Source: Coriobacteriia bacterium (GTDB lineage Bacteria > Actinomycetota > Coriobacteriia > Anaerosomatales > SLCP01). From it: 40,880 nucleotides of DNA. Both the position numbers and the translations under genes were made by a program. This document shows positions 1 through 10,475 of this stretch, one piece after another. The DNA lies in the NCBI GenBank assembly GCA_019429145.1, contig JAHYJI010000008.1:1-40880 (forward strand). The letters run 5' to 3'. The notes beneath the pieces are model-generated. The model saw only the letters and a list, made by a program, of their open reading frames with translations, did not search any database and had not been told where the DNA came from. Position 1 is the first letter of the stretch, and every line of letters begins with the position of its first letter.

Positions 1-2
1 CG

Positions 3-1373
3 TTGGCGCGTGCGCGCGCCGATGCGTCCGTGGTGCGTCTCGCGTGCATGGCCCGCGTCGCCTCCGGGGAGGTGACCGTGCGACCGTTGGCGGCTGCTGC
101 TGCGGTAACAGCGGCAGGGGAAGTCAGTTCCGCCCCTCGCCTGGTGGCCGGGGTCGACCTCGGGACCACATCGGTCGCCGCGCAGCTCATCGATGCAGGC
201 CTGCGCACACGCGTGGGATCGGCGCGTATCCCGAACCGCCAGGCGCCGTTCGGCGGCGACGTGCTCTCACGGATCTCGGCGGCGCTCGGAGGTGAGCAGA
301 AGCATCTGATGGCAGCTGCCGAGGACTCCATTCTCGACGCCCTGTCCACGGCTGGTGTTGGTCCGTCGGTAGCGGCATCTACGCTGGAGAGGATCGTTGT
401 CGCCGGCAACACCGCCATGACGTCACTGCTCATCGGAGCGGACGTGTCGGGTTTGGCCTCCCACCCGTTCTCGCACGCGCTGGACGGAGTGGACCGGGTC
501 CCCGACAGCGGGCTGGCGGCACGTCTGAGTGGAGTGGAGATTCGCATCGTGCCGCCGGTAGCGGCGTTCGTCGGCGGCGACCTGGTGGCCGGGGTGATCG
601 CCGCAGGCCTGGCGGACGAGACCGCCGACGCGCTCCTGATCGATCTTGGCACCAACGCCGAGGTCGCGGCGGTGACCGGTGGGAAGGCCGTGGTCGCCTC
701 CGCACCGGCCGGACCCGCATTCGAGGGCTGGGGCATCGCCTGCGGCGGCCAGGCGGGGCCGGGAGGCATCGTCCGGGTCGCCCCCGGGGAGTCTGCGGCA
801 GGACTGCAGGCGATCACCGTCGAGGGGCCTCCATCGCATCTGACGGGCTCGGGACTTATCTCCGCCATCGCGTACCTGCGTCGAGCCGGCCATCTGGATG
901 CCGACGGCCTGCTGCGACCCGAGGGGCCGTGCAACGAGCGATTCTTCACTGCGGGCGGGGTCCTGGCGGTCTCGCTCGGAACCGACCCGCTCGATCGCCG
1001 CGTCTTCCTGTCACAGCTCGACGTACGTGCACTGCAATCAGCGAAGGCGGCGGTGTGCGTTGCGGTGAAGGCGGTCGTGCGGGCAGCGGGAGCGAACAGC
1101 GTGAGGCACGCTGTCGTCACCGGCGCCTTCGGCGGCGCCCTTGAGACCGGGGATCTTGTCGAGTTGGGAATCGTGCCGACCGAGGCCGGGGGGGCGTTGC
1201 GCTACCTACCGGAGGCAGCACTGCAGGGGGCCGCTGCGATGGCGCTCGAGCCAGGCTTGTTCGAGGACGCTCAGGCGTTCGTGTCCCGCGCCGAGCACCT
1301 CGATCTGGCGGCCGGGGAGTCATTCACCAGTGAGTTCGTCGCCGCCCTGCGCCTGGAGGCGTTCTCGCTGTAA
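3..1373 (+). CDS. ASKHA-domain corrinoid-activation (RACo-like, DUF4445) protein, 5' partial
   Basis: The reading frame is open at the left edge, so the gene starts outside the window. The first visible residues (RLACMARVASGEVTVRP) look like the end of a plant-type [2Fe-2S] ferredoxin domain carrying its last cysteine. An actin-like ATPase fold follows, with the phosphate-binding motif GVDLGTTSVAAQ about 50 residues in, VVAGNTAMTSLL near 133, LLIDLGTNAEVA near 215 and a glycine-rich segment near 245. This order matches reductive activators of corrinoid proteins, which use ATP to return inactive Co(II) corrinoid to Co(I) for methyltransferases. The corrinoid partner is not in view, so the substrate is unknown. 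The family call is firm; the exact role is inferred. Confidence 0.85.
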   Translation: MARARADASVVRLACMARVASGEVTVRPLAAAAAVTAAGEVSSAPRLVAGVDLGTTSVAAQLIDAGLRTRVGSARIPNRQAPFGGDVLSRISAALGGEQKHLMAAAEDSILDALSTAGVGPSVAASTLERIVVAGNTAMTSLLIGADVSGLASHPFSHALDGVDRVPDSGLAARLSGVEIRIVPPVAAFVGGDLVAGVIAAGLADETADALLIDLGTNAEVAAVTGGKAVVASAPAGPAFEGWGIACGGQAGPGGIVRVAPGESAAGLQAITVEGPPSHLTGSGLISAIAYLRRAGHLDADGLLRPEGPCNERFFTAGGVLAVSLGTDPLDRRVFLSQLDVRALQSAKAAVCVAVKAVVRAAGANSVRHAVVTGAFGGALETGDLVELGIVPTEAGGALRYLPEAALQGAAAMALEPGLFEDAQAFVSRAEHLDLAAGESFTSEFVAALRLEAFSL

Positions 1374-1397
1374 TCCGGGTCGTACCGGTCGGAAACC

Positions 1398-1433
1398 GAA
1401 GACCCCGGCCTTCGGGCCGGGGTCTTCTCATTC
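1398..1433 (+). terminator. Rho-independent terminator after the ASKHA gene
   Basis: A perfect 13-bp stem (1398-1410 with 1415-1427) closes on a TTCG tetraloop and is followed by a short pyrimidine tract, TCATTCC. It lies 24 bases after the stop codon. Confidence 0.85.
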
Positions 1434-1871
1434 CTTCCCCTGCTTACCCCTGAGTCTCTGGCGGATGCATGGGGTGCCTGGTTCCCGCATGCGCGTCGGA
1501 TGCCGGTCGCGACGCCCGCCCTCTGTGCTGTCCGGATTCCCCGGTCAGCGCTGCTGGGAAGGGAAGATTGTCTGCTGAGAAGGTACCCCATTACCGGGTA
1601 GTGTGCAACATTTGTTACAAGATAGGTACGTTCAGGTTTGTGCTCCGGGGACGGTCCTTCGAGATCGTCCGCCGCCCACCGAGCGGTTTGCGCCGTCCAC
1701 CTGATCCACCGGTACTGAAGTGCGTTGCGACGCGATACGCTAGGGCACGCAACGCCCTCGCGCTGTGCTGAGAAGCGCGCAGCGTCGGGGCTCGACAGCC
1801 CGCAAGAGAGGTGGACGCGCGTGTCCACCGAACCGACTGGACTGACCGATGCCATGAGTAGGAGGCCGCTT
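1434..1871. other. Intergenic region upstream of acetyl-CoA synthetase
   Basis: About 440 bases lie between the terminator and the chosen acs start. No open frame here resembles a protein family. A weak inverted repeat TACCC/GGGTA sits near 1584-1602, just before a relatively AT-rich stretch (ACATTTGTTACAAGATAGG, about 1608-1626) that is the best place to expect the acs promoter or an operator. No convincing -35/-10 pair is visible. A GTG at 1821 is in frame with acs and would add 17 residues. Confidence 0.5.
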
Positions 1872-3863
<1,992 letters not shown>

Positions 3864-3895
3864 AGGCGCGGGCGACCGATGTGCGAGTAATCAGT

Positions 3896-3936
3896 CGAGG
3901 CTCCGGCCCCCGTGGGGGTCGGAGCCTCGCATCTTG
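3896..3936 (+). terminator. Rho-independent terminator after acs
   Basis: A 15-bp stem (3896-3910 with 3915-3929, one G-T wobble) closes on a four-base loop and is followed by CATCTTGT. It separates acs from the haem operon. Confidence 0.85.
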
Positions 3937-3939
3937 TTG

Positions 3940-3945
3940 TAGACT
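3940..3945 (+). promoter_or_regulatory. Possible -10 element of the haem operon
   Basis: TAGACT lies 46 bases before the hemE start and just after the acs terminator. The same hexamer sits upstream of ndk at 33233. No clear -35 is visible, because the upstream DNA is the terminator hairpin. Confidence 0.3.
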
Positions 3946-3990
3946 ACACGCGGCTTTGTTCTTTCATCCGGCAGTGAAAGGTAACCGCAC

Positions 3991-5046
3991 ATGGCCTTCA
4001 ATGACCTGTTCCTCCGTGCCTGCAGGCGCGAGCCCACCGAGCGCACCCCTATCTGGATGATGCGCCAGGCCGGGCGATACATGCCCGAGTACCGCGCCAT
4101 TCGCAAGGATCACGGCTTCCTCGAGATGTGCAAGCGGCCCGAGCTGGCCGTAGAGGTGACGCTGCAACCTGTGGACCTCATCGGGGTTGACGCGGCGATC
4201 CTGTTCGCGGACATCCTGCTGCCGCTCGAGGGTATGGGGCTCGACCTCGCCTTTGCGAAGGGGGAGGGCCCGGTGATCCACAACCCGGTGCGGACCTTGT
4301 CGGACGTCAAGAAGTTGCGTGTCTCCGACGCGGTGGCGGACACCGGGTATGTGATGGAGGCGATCCGGCAGCTGCGCCACGAGTTGCGCGACAAGGTACC
4401 GCTTATCGGATTTGCCGGTGCCCCGTTCACTCTTGCGTCCTACATGATCGAGGGCGGCTCCACGCGGGCCTACATCAAGTGCAAGAGTCTCATGTGGTCG
4501 GACCCCGAGGCATGGGCGCGACTCATGGAAGTCACCACGGACACGGTGATCGAGTACCTGCTCGCGCAGATCGAGGCAGGTGCTCAGGCGGTACAGATCT
4601 TCGACTCGTGGGTCGGATTCCTCTCTCCGGCAGACTACGAGCGCTCGGTCCTGCCGCACACGACCCGGCTGATCGCCGAGGTGAGCAAGGCCGGAGTCCC
4701 GGTGATCAACTTCGCGAACAACGCCACGGCGATGCTCTCCAAGGTCAAGAGCGCGGGCGGTGATGTCATCGGGCTCGACTGGCGTGTCGACATCGCTGAT
4801 GCGGTCGAGTGGATCGGGCCCGACTTCGCTATCCAGGGCAACCTCGACCCGATGGCGCTGTTTGCACCGGTCGAGGTCATCGATGCGGCGGTGCGTGACA
4901 TCCTCGAGAAGGTCGGCACGCGTCCCGGGCACATCTTCAATCTCGGTCACGGCATCCACAAGGACACCGATCCCGAGCACGCAAAGGCACTTGTGCACTC
5001 GGTCAGAGAGCACTCGACCCGGATCCGGAGCGGGGTGACGTCATGA
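3991..5046 (+). CDS. hemE: Uroporphyrinogen decarboxylase
   Basis: A 351-residue cytoplasmic enzyme that removes four acetate carboxyls from uroporphyrinogen III to give coproporphyrinogen III. The UroD signature is complete: PIWMMRQAGRYMPEYR near residue 20 (with the substrate-binding arginines), then FADILLPLEGMGL near 73 (with the conserved aspartate), GFAGAPFTLASYMIEGG near 137, and the C-terminal FNLGHGIHKDTDPEHA. Length is typical. A GAAAGG ribosome site precedes the ATG. The stop overlaps the hemH start by four bases (ATGA), indicating translational coupling in hemE-hemH-hemG. Confidence 0.97.
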   Translation: MAFNDLFLRACRREPTERTPIWMMRQAGRYMPEYRAIRKDHGFLEMCKRPELAVEVTLQPVDLIGVDAAILFADILLPLEGMGLDLAFAKGEGPVIHNPVRTLSDVKKLRVSDAVADTGYVMEAIRQLRHELRDKVPLIGFAGAPFTLASYMIEGGSTRAYIKCKSLMWSDPEAWARLMEVTTDTVIEYLLAQIEAGAQAVQIFDSWVGFLSPADYERSVLPHTTRLIAEVSKAGVPVINFANNATAMLSKVKSAGGDVIGLDWRVDIADAVEWIGPDFAIQGNLDPMALFAPVEVIDAAVRDILEKVGTRPGHIFNLGHGIHKDTDPEHAKALVHSVREHSTRIRSGVTS

Positions 5047-6035
5047 GTGGCAACGGTCAGGTTCCTACAGCGGTCATGATCGTGGGCTTCGGGGGGCCTG
5101 ACTGCCTCGACTCCGTGCAGCCGTTCATGTGTAACCTCATGGGCTACGAGCCCTCCGACGAGCTCGTCGAGCGGGTTCGCTTGCGTTACCTGACGATCGG
5201 CGGGTCCTCGCCGTTGACCGCGATCGCCGGAGAGCTGGCGAACAAGCTCGAGGCGAAGCTCGCCGAGGGCGGTCACGAGGTTCCCGTGGTGCTCGGCATG
5301 CGCTACTGGGACCCGCTCATCTCAGACACGCTGCGCGGGTTGCATGCCCACGGGTTCCGGAAGGTCATCGTGGTCTCCCTCTCGCCGTTCGAGTCGAAGG
5401 TCGCCACCGGCGCCTATCGCGAGGCGCTCGATGAAGCGGCAGAGGACCTTCCGGGCATGGAGCTCGTCGAAGCACCTCTGCTTCACACGCTCTCCGGCTT
5501 CGGGGGGCTGCTTGTCGGAGGCGCCGCCGAGGCGCTGACCGAGGTCAAGGACCACGGGCCCGCTCTGCTCGTGTTCACGGCGCACAGTCTGCCGGTCGAG
5601 GACCTGGACGATGAGGACCCGTACGTCCCGGCCCTGCGCGGGGTCGTCGACCGTATCGTCTCCATCCTGCAGATGGAGCCGGGTGGCGAGCTCGACGGAA
5701 CCGACCCGCGTCTGGCAGGCGTGAAGGCGTACGGGTCGCTCGAGGAGCCGCAGTCGTGGGTCATGGCGTTCCAGTCCAAGGGCAACCGTCCCGGGGAGTG
5801 GCTCGGGCCGGACGTCGACGACGTCGTCGATGCGGCCATAGCCGGCGGGTTCAAGTCCATCGTCGTTGCGCCCGTCGGATTCGCGACCGATCACATGGAG
5901 ACGCTGTACGACCTCGATGTGGTGCTCGCCGGTCGAGTGCTGGAAGCGGACATCGAGTTCGCGCGCGCCGGTGTGCCGAACTCCGACGAGCTTTTGGTCG
6001 ACTCGATCGCCGAGGTGATAGAGCCCCTGCTGTAA
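5043..6035 (+). CDS. hemH: Ferrochelatase (possibly coproporphyrin ferrochelatase)
   Basis: A 330-residue chelatase that inserts Fe2+ into a porphyrin. Seen are GMRYWDPLISDTL near 86, the catalytic-histidine motif FTAHSLP near 180 and the metal-site motif APVGFATDHMETLYD near 278. These match the short, soluble Gram-positive type (Bacillus HemH/CpfC). In Actinomycetota and Firmicutes that type usually acts on coproporphyrin III before ChdC makes haem b, so a coproporphyrin-dependent role is likely but not proven; no chdC lies in the window. The start overlaps the hemE stop. No C-terminal cysteine cluster is seen. Confidence 0.93.
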   Translation: MSGNGQVPTAVMIVGFGGPDCLDSVQPFMCNLMGYEPSDELVERVRLRYLTIGGSSPLTAIAGELANKLEAKLAEGGHEVPVVLGMRYWDPLISDTLRGLHAHGFRKVIVVSLSPFESKVATGAYREALDEAAEDLPGMELVEAPLLHTLSGFGGLLVGGAAEALTEVKDHGPALLVFTAHSLPVEDLDDEDPYVPALRGVVDRIVSILQMEPGGELDGTDPRLAGVKAYGSLEEPQSWVMAFQSKGNRPGEWLGPDVDDVVDAAIAGGFKSIVVAPVGFATDHMETLYDLDVVLAGRVLEADIEFARAGVPNSDELLVDSIAEVIEPLL

Positions 6036-6064
6036 GACGACGGACTGACGAGGAGCGCACACGC

Positions 6065-7540
6065 ATGAAGAAGGTCATCATCATCGGCGGAGGCATCGCC
6101 GGACTGGCTGCGGCGTACAAGGTCGCCCGTGCGGCAGAGGCCGGCCACGAGGTCGAGTTCACGCTCGTGGAGAAGGACGAGCGCCTCGGTGGCAAGATAG
6201 CCACGCACTACGTCGATGGTTTCGTGATCGATGGCGGACCGGACTGCTTTCTGACCGAGAAGCCCGCGATTCACCGCATCGCGAAGTTGCTCGGGATCTT
6301 CGACGATGAGCTTCCCACCGATGACGCTCGCAAGAGGACCTACATCCTGTCGCGCGGACGGCTGCACGATCTCCCTGACGGCGTGATGATGTTCGCGCCC
6401 ACCAAGTTCTGGCCCTTCGCGACCACGGGGCTCTTCTCGTGGCCCGGCAAGATCCGCATGGGCGCCGACCTGTTCATCAAGGCCAAGCCGGCGGGGCCGG
6501 ACGGTCCGGCCGACGAGACGCTCGAGAGCTTCGTGGTGCGGCGGATGGGCAGGGAGTGTCTGGACCGGCTTGCAGAGCCGCTCGTCGGCGGGGTCCACGC
6601 GTCCGATCCGTCGAGGATGAGCCTTGCTGCCACCTTTCCGCGCCTGCTCGAGATGGAGCAGAACTACGGGGGCATGATCAAGGGCTTCTATGCCGCTCGC
6701 AAGAAGGTTGCTGAGATGCGCAGAAAGTACCCGCCCAAGCCGGGCGCCAAGCCCCGGACGTTCTTCACTTCATTCGAACGTGGCATGCAGTTCCTCACCG
6801 ATGCGATGGCCGATGCGGCGGGCCGGGAGCGGATGACCGTTGGTGCTGCGGCCACGAGCATCGCGCCTGCCGAAGAAGGCTGGGTCGTGGAGCTGGATGA
6901 CGGGACACGGCTTCACGCCGACGCCGTGATCGTAGCCACCGAGAGCTGGGCGGCCGAAAAGCTCATCCGGCCGGTGGACTCGGGGATTGCAGACGCGCTT
7001 GCCGGCATCGATCACTCCTCCTCGGCAACGGTGTCACTGGCGTTCGAGGAGTCGCAGGTCGGAATCGACATGAATGCCTTCGGTGTGCTCTGCCCACTCG
7101 CCGAGAAGCGCTCGCTGATGGCCGCGACGTACTCGTCTACCAAGTGGCCCGGGCGTGCTCCTGACGGCAGGGTGCTGCTGCGCGGGTTTGTCGGCGGACC
7201 GCACAACCAGGCGATCATGGCCGAGTCAGACGAGCGCCTGGCCGAGATCGTGCTGGGCGAGCTGCGCGAGGTGCTTGGCGTGAAAGGGGATCCGCTCTTT
7301 GCCAAGGTCTTCCGCTGGGAGAAGGGCATGCCCCAGTACACGATGGGCCACCTGGGACGCGTAGAGACCATCGAGGAGCGTTCGGCCGCGCACGAAGGGC
7401 TCGCTCTCGCCGGTGGCTCCTACCGCGGGGTCGGTGTGCCGAACTGTGTCGAGAGCGGCGAGCGAGCGGTGAGCAAGGTGCTCGGCGAGTGGGGGATGGA
7501 GCTGGCCGAGGACTCCGAGGAGCAGAAGCGCTACTACTGA
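6065..7540 (+). CDS. hemG: Protoporphyrinogen/coproporphyrinogen oxidase, HemY/CgoX type
   Basis: A 491-residue flavoprotein that oxidises a porphyrinogen to the porphyrin by removing six electrons. The N-terminal dinucleotide fold VIIIGGGIAGLAAAY starts at residue 4, followed by the flavin-ribityl segment EKDERLGGKIATHYVDGFVIDGGPD. The C-terminal FAD motif ALAGGSYRGVGVPNCVESGE closes the chain. AGGAG (6051-6055) sets ATG 6065. It lies 29 bases after hemH in the same operon. The HemY class uses O2 as acceptor in characterised members. In a probable anaerobe another acceptor would be needed, or the organism tolerates some oxygen. The last seven bases overlap the convergent monophosphatase gene. 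Confidence 0.93.
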   Translation: MKKVIIIGGGIAGLAAAYKVARAAEAGHEVEFTLVEKDERLGGKIATHYVDGFVIDGGPDCFLTEKPAIHRIAKLLGIFDDELPTDDARKRTYILSRGRLHDLPDGVMMFAPTKFWPFATTGLFSWPGKIRMGADLFIKAKPAGPDGPADETLESFVVRRMGRECLDRLAEPLVGGVHASDPSRMSLAATFPRLLEMEQNYGGMIKGFYAARKKVAEMRRKYPPKPGAKPRTFFTSFERGMQFLTDAMADAAGRERMTVGAAATSIAPAEEGWVVELDDGTRLHADAVIVATESWAAEKLIRPVDSGIADALAGIDHSSSATVSLAFEESQVGIDMNAFGVLCPLAEKRSLMAATYSSTKWPGRAPDGRVLLRGFVGGPHNQAIMAESDERLAEIVLGELREVLGVKGDPLFAKVFRWEKGMPQYTMGHLGRVETIEERSAAHEGLALAGGSYRGVGVPNCVESGERAVSKVLGEWGMELAEDSEEQKRYY

Positions 7541-8364
7541 TCGGCCGGGATCTTTGCGCTCGTCGCGCGGATGAGGTCAAGCATCGCTTCGTGCAAGGCG
7601 GGGTTGGCGACGAGGATGCCGCTGTTGGCCGCGGGTGACCACTCGCGGCCCTCGATGTCGGTGACTCGCGCTCCCGCCTCGCGACAGATGACCGCACCGG
7701 CAGCCGTATCCCACGCCTGGAGCCCGTACTCCCAGAAGCCGTCGGCCCGCCCCGCGGCGATGTGGCAGCAGTCCAGTGCAGCCGAGCCGTCCCGGCGGAT
7801 GCCGTGGACCGGCGCGCGCAGGAACGCCCCCAGCACCGCGAGCTGACGGTCGAGCGGGAGGCCGCGGTCGTACGGAAAGCCGGTGACGAGCAGCGCCTCG
7901 GCGAGCCGGTTGGTGTGCGAACAGCGGACCGGGCGGCCGTCGAGATCCGCTCCCAGGCCCACCGCCCCACTCATCATCATCTCGCGGGACACATCGCAGA
8001 TCGCACCAGCAACCGCAACACCGTTGCGCAGGAGCGCTACCGACACGGAGTAGGCGGGAAAGCCGTGCACGAACGATGTCGTCCCGTCCACGGGATCGAT
8101 GACCCAGACCTCCGGTCCGTCGAGCTCGCCGGGCTCGACGCCTACCAGATCGTAGACCTCGTCTTCCTCGACGACTATCCGTGCTGCCGGATCATGGTCG
8201 AGCAGTGCACGGACGACCGCGACCCCGGATGCGATGTCTACCTCGGTCACGAGGTCGGTCTTGGAGGACTTCGAGCGGACCGGACCCATGTCGTCGGCGC
8301 GTGTGCGAACCACCGCTGCTCCGGCCCGGGCGGCCGCGATCGCCGCCGCGCGTTCTGCATGCAT
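7534..8364 (-). CDS. Inositol monophosphatase family protein
   Basis: A 276-residue Mg2+-dependent phosphatase. All metal-site motifs are present: KTDLVTEVD near 36, VVEEDE near 64, WVIDPVDGTTSFVHGFP near 88 and the C-terminal WDTAAGAVICREAGA near 217. Family members hydrolyse inositol-1-phosphate, PAP, fructose-1,6-bisphosphate or histidinol phosphate, and motifs alone do not decide which. It is the last gene of a minus-strand group with the hydrogenase protease (19-base gap) and the radical SAM gene, and it overlaps the 3' end of hemG tail to tail. Confidence 0.9.
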   Translation of the reverse strand: MHAERAAAIAAARAGAAVVRTRADDMGPVRSKSSKTDLVTEVDIASGVAVVRALLDHDPAARIVVEEDEVYDLVGVEPGELDGPEVWVIDPVDGTTSFVHGFPAYSVSVALLRNGVAVAGAICDVSREMMMSGAVGLGADLDGRPVRCSHTNRLAEALLVTGFPYDRGLPLDRQLAVLGAFLRAPVHGIRRDGSAALDCCHIAAGRADGFWEYGLQAWDTAAGAVICREAGARVTDIEGREWSPAANSGILVANPALHEAMLDLIRATSAKIPADQ

Positions 8365-8383
8365 AGTGCGACCCTCCGGTCGG

Positions 8384-8932
8384 CTAGGCGTCGGGCATGT
8401 CGCTGCGCGTGCGGATCGCCTCGATGATGTCCGCGTCGATCGAGGAGCCCTCGAGCGGCAGAAGCTCGATTCCGCGGGCTGCGAGCAGGTCGAGCACCGC
8501 CGCCACGGCAGCGGGAAGCGCGGCCTCGACTTCGGGTGTCAGCTCGGTCACCCACTGCTCGAGGCTGGCGACCTGCACGCCGATGCAGATCGCCTCGGGC
8601 TGCATCCCCGTCAGCGCTGCCGCTTCGAGCACGTTCGTGAAGCGCGTGTCGTGCAGGGAGTGCATGATCTGCGAGGGAGCGAGTTCCTCGGGGGTGAGCA
8701 GGACGACGGTACCGGGCTCGTGGCCGGTGTTATCGATCGCGTCGACGACGATGATGAAGTCCCGGTCGCGCAAGAGGTTCATGATGCCGAGGCCCATCGT
8801 GCCCGCGTCGATGACCTCGACGTCGTCGGGCAGCTCGAAGCCGCTGAGGAGGAGCTCGGCAACGCGGACGCCCACGCCCTCGTCGGTCATCAGAGGGTTG
8901 CCGATGCCGAGTATGAGAACCCGATCGCTCAC
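8384..8932 (-). CDS. Hydrogenase maturation protease (HupD/HyaD/HybD family)
   Basis: A 182-residue endopeptidase that cleaves the C-terminal peptide of a [NiFe]-hydrogenase large subunit after nickel insertion. Seen are the family start VLILGIGNPLMTDEGVG with Glu18, VVDAID with Asp64 and SLHD with His94, which correspond to the nickel-sensing residues of HybD. Translation starts at GTG 8932, six bases after the radical SAM stop. Its probable substrate is the large subunit encoded at 11154-12800, where cleavage after the final His would release 20 residues. Since that subunit contains selenocysteine, this would be a protease matched to a [NiFeSe] enzyme. Confidence 0.92.
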   Translation of the reverse strand: MSDRVLILGIGNPLMTDEGVGVRVAELLLSGFELPDDVEVIDAGTMGLGIMNLLRDRDFIIVVDAIDNTGHEPGTVVLLTPEELAPSQIMHSLHDTRFTNVLEAAALTGMQPEAICIGVQVASLEQWVTELTPEVEAALPAAVAAVLDLLAARGIELLPLEGSSIDADIIEAIRTRSDMPDA

Positions 8933-8938
8933 GGTTGT

Positions 8939-10270
8939 CTACACCGCAGCGGCGCGCTGCGGCTCGGTGCGAGGCACGCTACACGGCTCGGCCTCGATGA
9001 GGAGCATACGCTCGTCGGGCGGCAACTCGTCACGGGCGTGGTCCCTCAGATCGTTCGAGGTCGCGAGGGTTTCCCGCATCATGACCATGAGCAGGTAGCG
9101 ACCCTTCTCGGTGAGCGTGATGAACTCTCCGTCGTCGCCGGCGATGCCGCCGGCAGCGCGCATGAAGGCGAGCTCGGCGGCCAGTCCCCGCTCGACCGGG
9201 ATTCCGAAGTCGCGCTCGAATCGCTTCTTGTCGAGCTTCAGGCCGAAGAGGTCCGTGACAAACCGATATCGCCGCATCGCCGTCTTCGAGTAGGGGTTAC
9301 CCGCTTTGGCAACGGACATCTGACCCGCGTCGATCCGGGCGATGTAGTCGCGCAGGGAGAAGGTGTTGCCGAAGATGCGCCCATCAAGAAAGGAGAGCGC
9401 TCCCGAGCCGACACCGACGTACTCCCCGTAGTCGACGATGTACTCGTCGATCATGGCGTCTGTTTCGCGCGAGTAGGTCCACGCCGACGTCGGCTGGAAA
9501 TCAGGCGAGAGGCTCTCGGCGATGATGCGGTAGTAGACGGCCTCGCGTGCGTAGTCGATGTGGCCGACCTGGCGTGCGAGCTCGGCACGGGTGCGCGGGG
9601 ACGCCATAAGCGGGTAGAACGTCGTCTGGTTTGCACCGGACTGCTTAAGGAGCTCTATGTCACGCGCGAGCATCTCCTCTGTCTGCGAGGGGAAGTTGAA
9701 GATGAGATCGACGTTGAGCGAGTGGAACTGGCCGGCGACCGAGTTGATGTGCCCGAAGATCTCCTCGCCGCTGCCGTACTTGTCGTAACGGTCGACCTGT
9801 CGCAGTATCCCGTCGTCGAAGCTCTGGATGCCGACGGACAGCCGCTGAACGCGCTCTTTGAGGACTGAGACGAGTTCCGGTCCCAGGTGGTTAGGGCTCG
9901 TCTCGCTGGAGACCTCCTCGATCGAGAAGAGGTCGCGCGCAAGGTCGATGGTCTCGGCGAGTTCGTCCAGAAGGATGGTGGGAGTGCCGCCTCCGATGTA
10001 GAGGGAGGGAAAGTCGTAGCCGAGGTCTGCGACCATATGCATCTCGCGACGGAGACGCTTGAAGTACTCGCGGGCTCGCTGCTCCTGGAACAGGTAGCGG
10101 TTGAACGAGCAGTACAGACAGAGACGCTCGCAGAAGGGGACGTGTGCGTAGAGGACGTACCCGTGTCCCGGCCGAGGTCCGGGGACCGACTCCATGTCGA
10201 CCGGCTCCTGGTGCAGGTACTGTTTGTTGAGCACTCTGAGGGCGCCGGTGACGATCCGTTCAGACAGCAT
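8939..10270 (-). CDS. Radical SAM protein of the HemN/HemW (coproporphyrinogen III oxidase-like) family
   Basis: A 443-residue radical SAM enzyme. The cluster motif is C-x3-C-x2-C (Cys47, Cys51, Cys54) followed by S-F, where true HemN has a fourth cysteine, so it is nearer HemW and the HutW/ChuW group. Other landmarks are LYIGGGTPT near 105 and RLSVGIQSFDDGIL near 150. HemW relatives are haem chaperones, ChuW-type relatives open haem anaerobically, and HemN makes protoporphyrinogen. Which applies here is undecided. ATG 10270 is preferred over a longer frame from 10315 because AAAGGA precedes it at good spacing. It heads the minus-strand group with the hydrogenase protease. Confidence 0.85.
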   Translation of the reverse strand: MLSERIVTGALRVLNKQYLHQEPVDMESVPGPRPGHGYVLYAHVPFCERLCLYCSFNRYLFQEQRAREYFKRLRREMHMVADLGYDFPSLYIGGGTPTILLDELAETIDLARDLFSIEEVSSETSPNHLGPELVSVLKERVQRLSVGIQSFDDGILRQVDRYDKYGSGEEIFGHINSVAGQFHSLNVDLIFNFPSQTEEMLARDIELLKQSGANQTTFYPLMASPRTRAELARQVGHIDYAREAVYYRIIAESLSPDFQPTSAWTYSRETDAMIDEYIVDYGEYVGVGSGALSFLDGRIFGNTFSLRDYIARIDAGQMSVAKAGNPYSKTAMRRYRFVTDLFGLKLDKKRFERDFGIPVERGLAAELAFMRAAGGIAGDDGEFITLTEKGRYLLMVMMRETLATSNDLRDHARDELPPDERMLLIEAEPCSVPRTEPQRAAAV

Positions 10271-10417
10271 GCAGATCCTTTCGTGCGCGCGACGACCTTG
10301 CTGGTTCACTCGCAAGTAGTGCGGACTCGGCGTCCGGGCACGTACCCCGATACTCTACCGCATTACGGCGTGTCTGGCGTGATGTCGAACGGCGGCTCCG
10401 CGGCCGGTTGCAAGAAG

Positions 10418-10447
10418 CAAGGCCCCGGACGTGCGTCCGGGGCCTTG
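10418..10447 (-). terminator. Terminator of the hydrogenase operon
   Basis: A perfect 13-bp stem (10418-10430 with 10435-10447) with a four-base loop lies 28 bases after the cytochrome stop. On the minus strand it is followed by CTTCTTG. It separates the hydrogenase operon from the radical SAM gene. Confidence 0.8.
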
Positions 10448-10475
10448 CCGCTCAGACAGAACGCCAAGAGGGACC

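Noticed and set aside
8234-9868. 544-residue plus-strand frame opposite the protease and radical SAM genes
   Set aside because: It overlaps two genes with intact family motifs and has no motif of its own.
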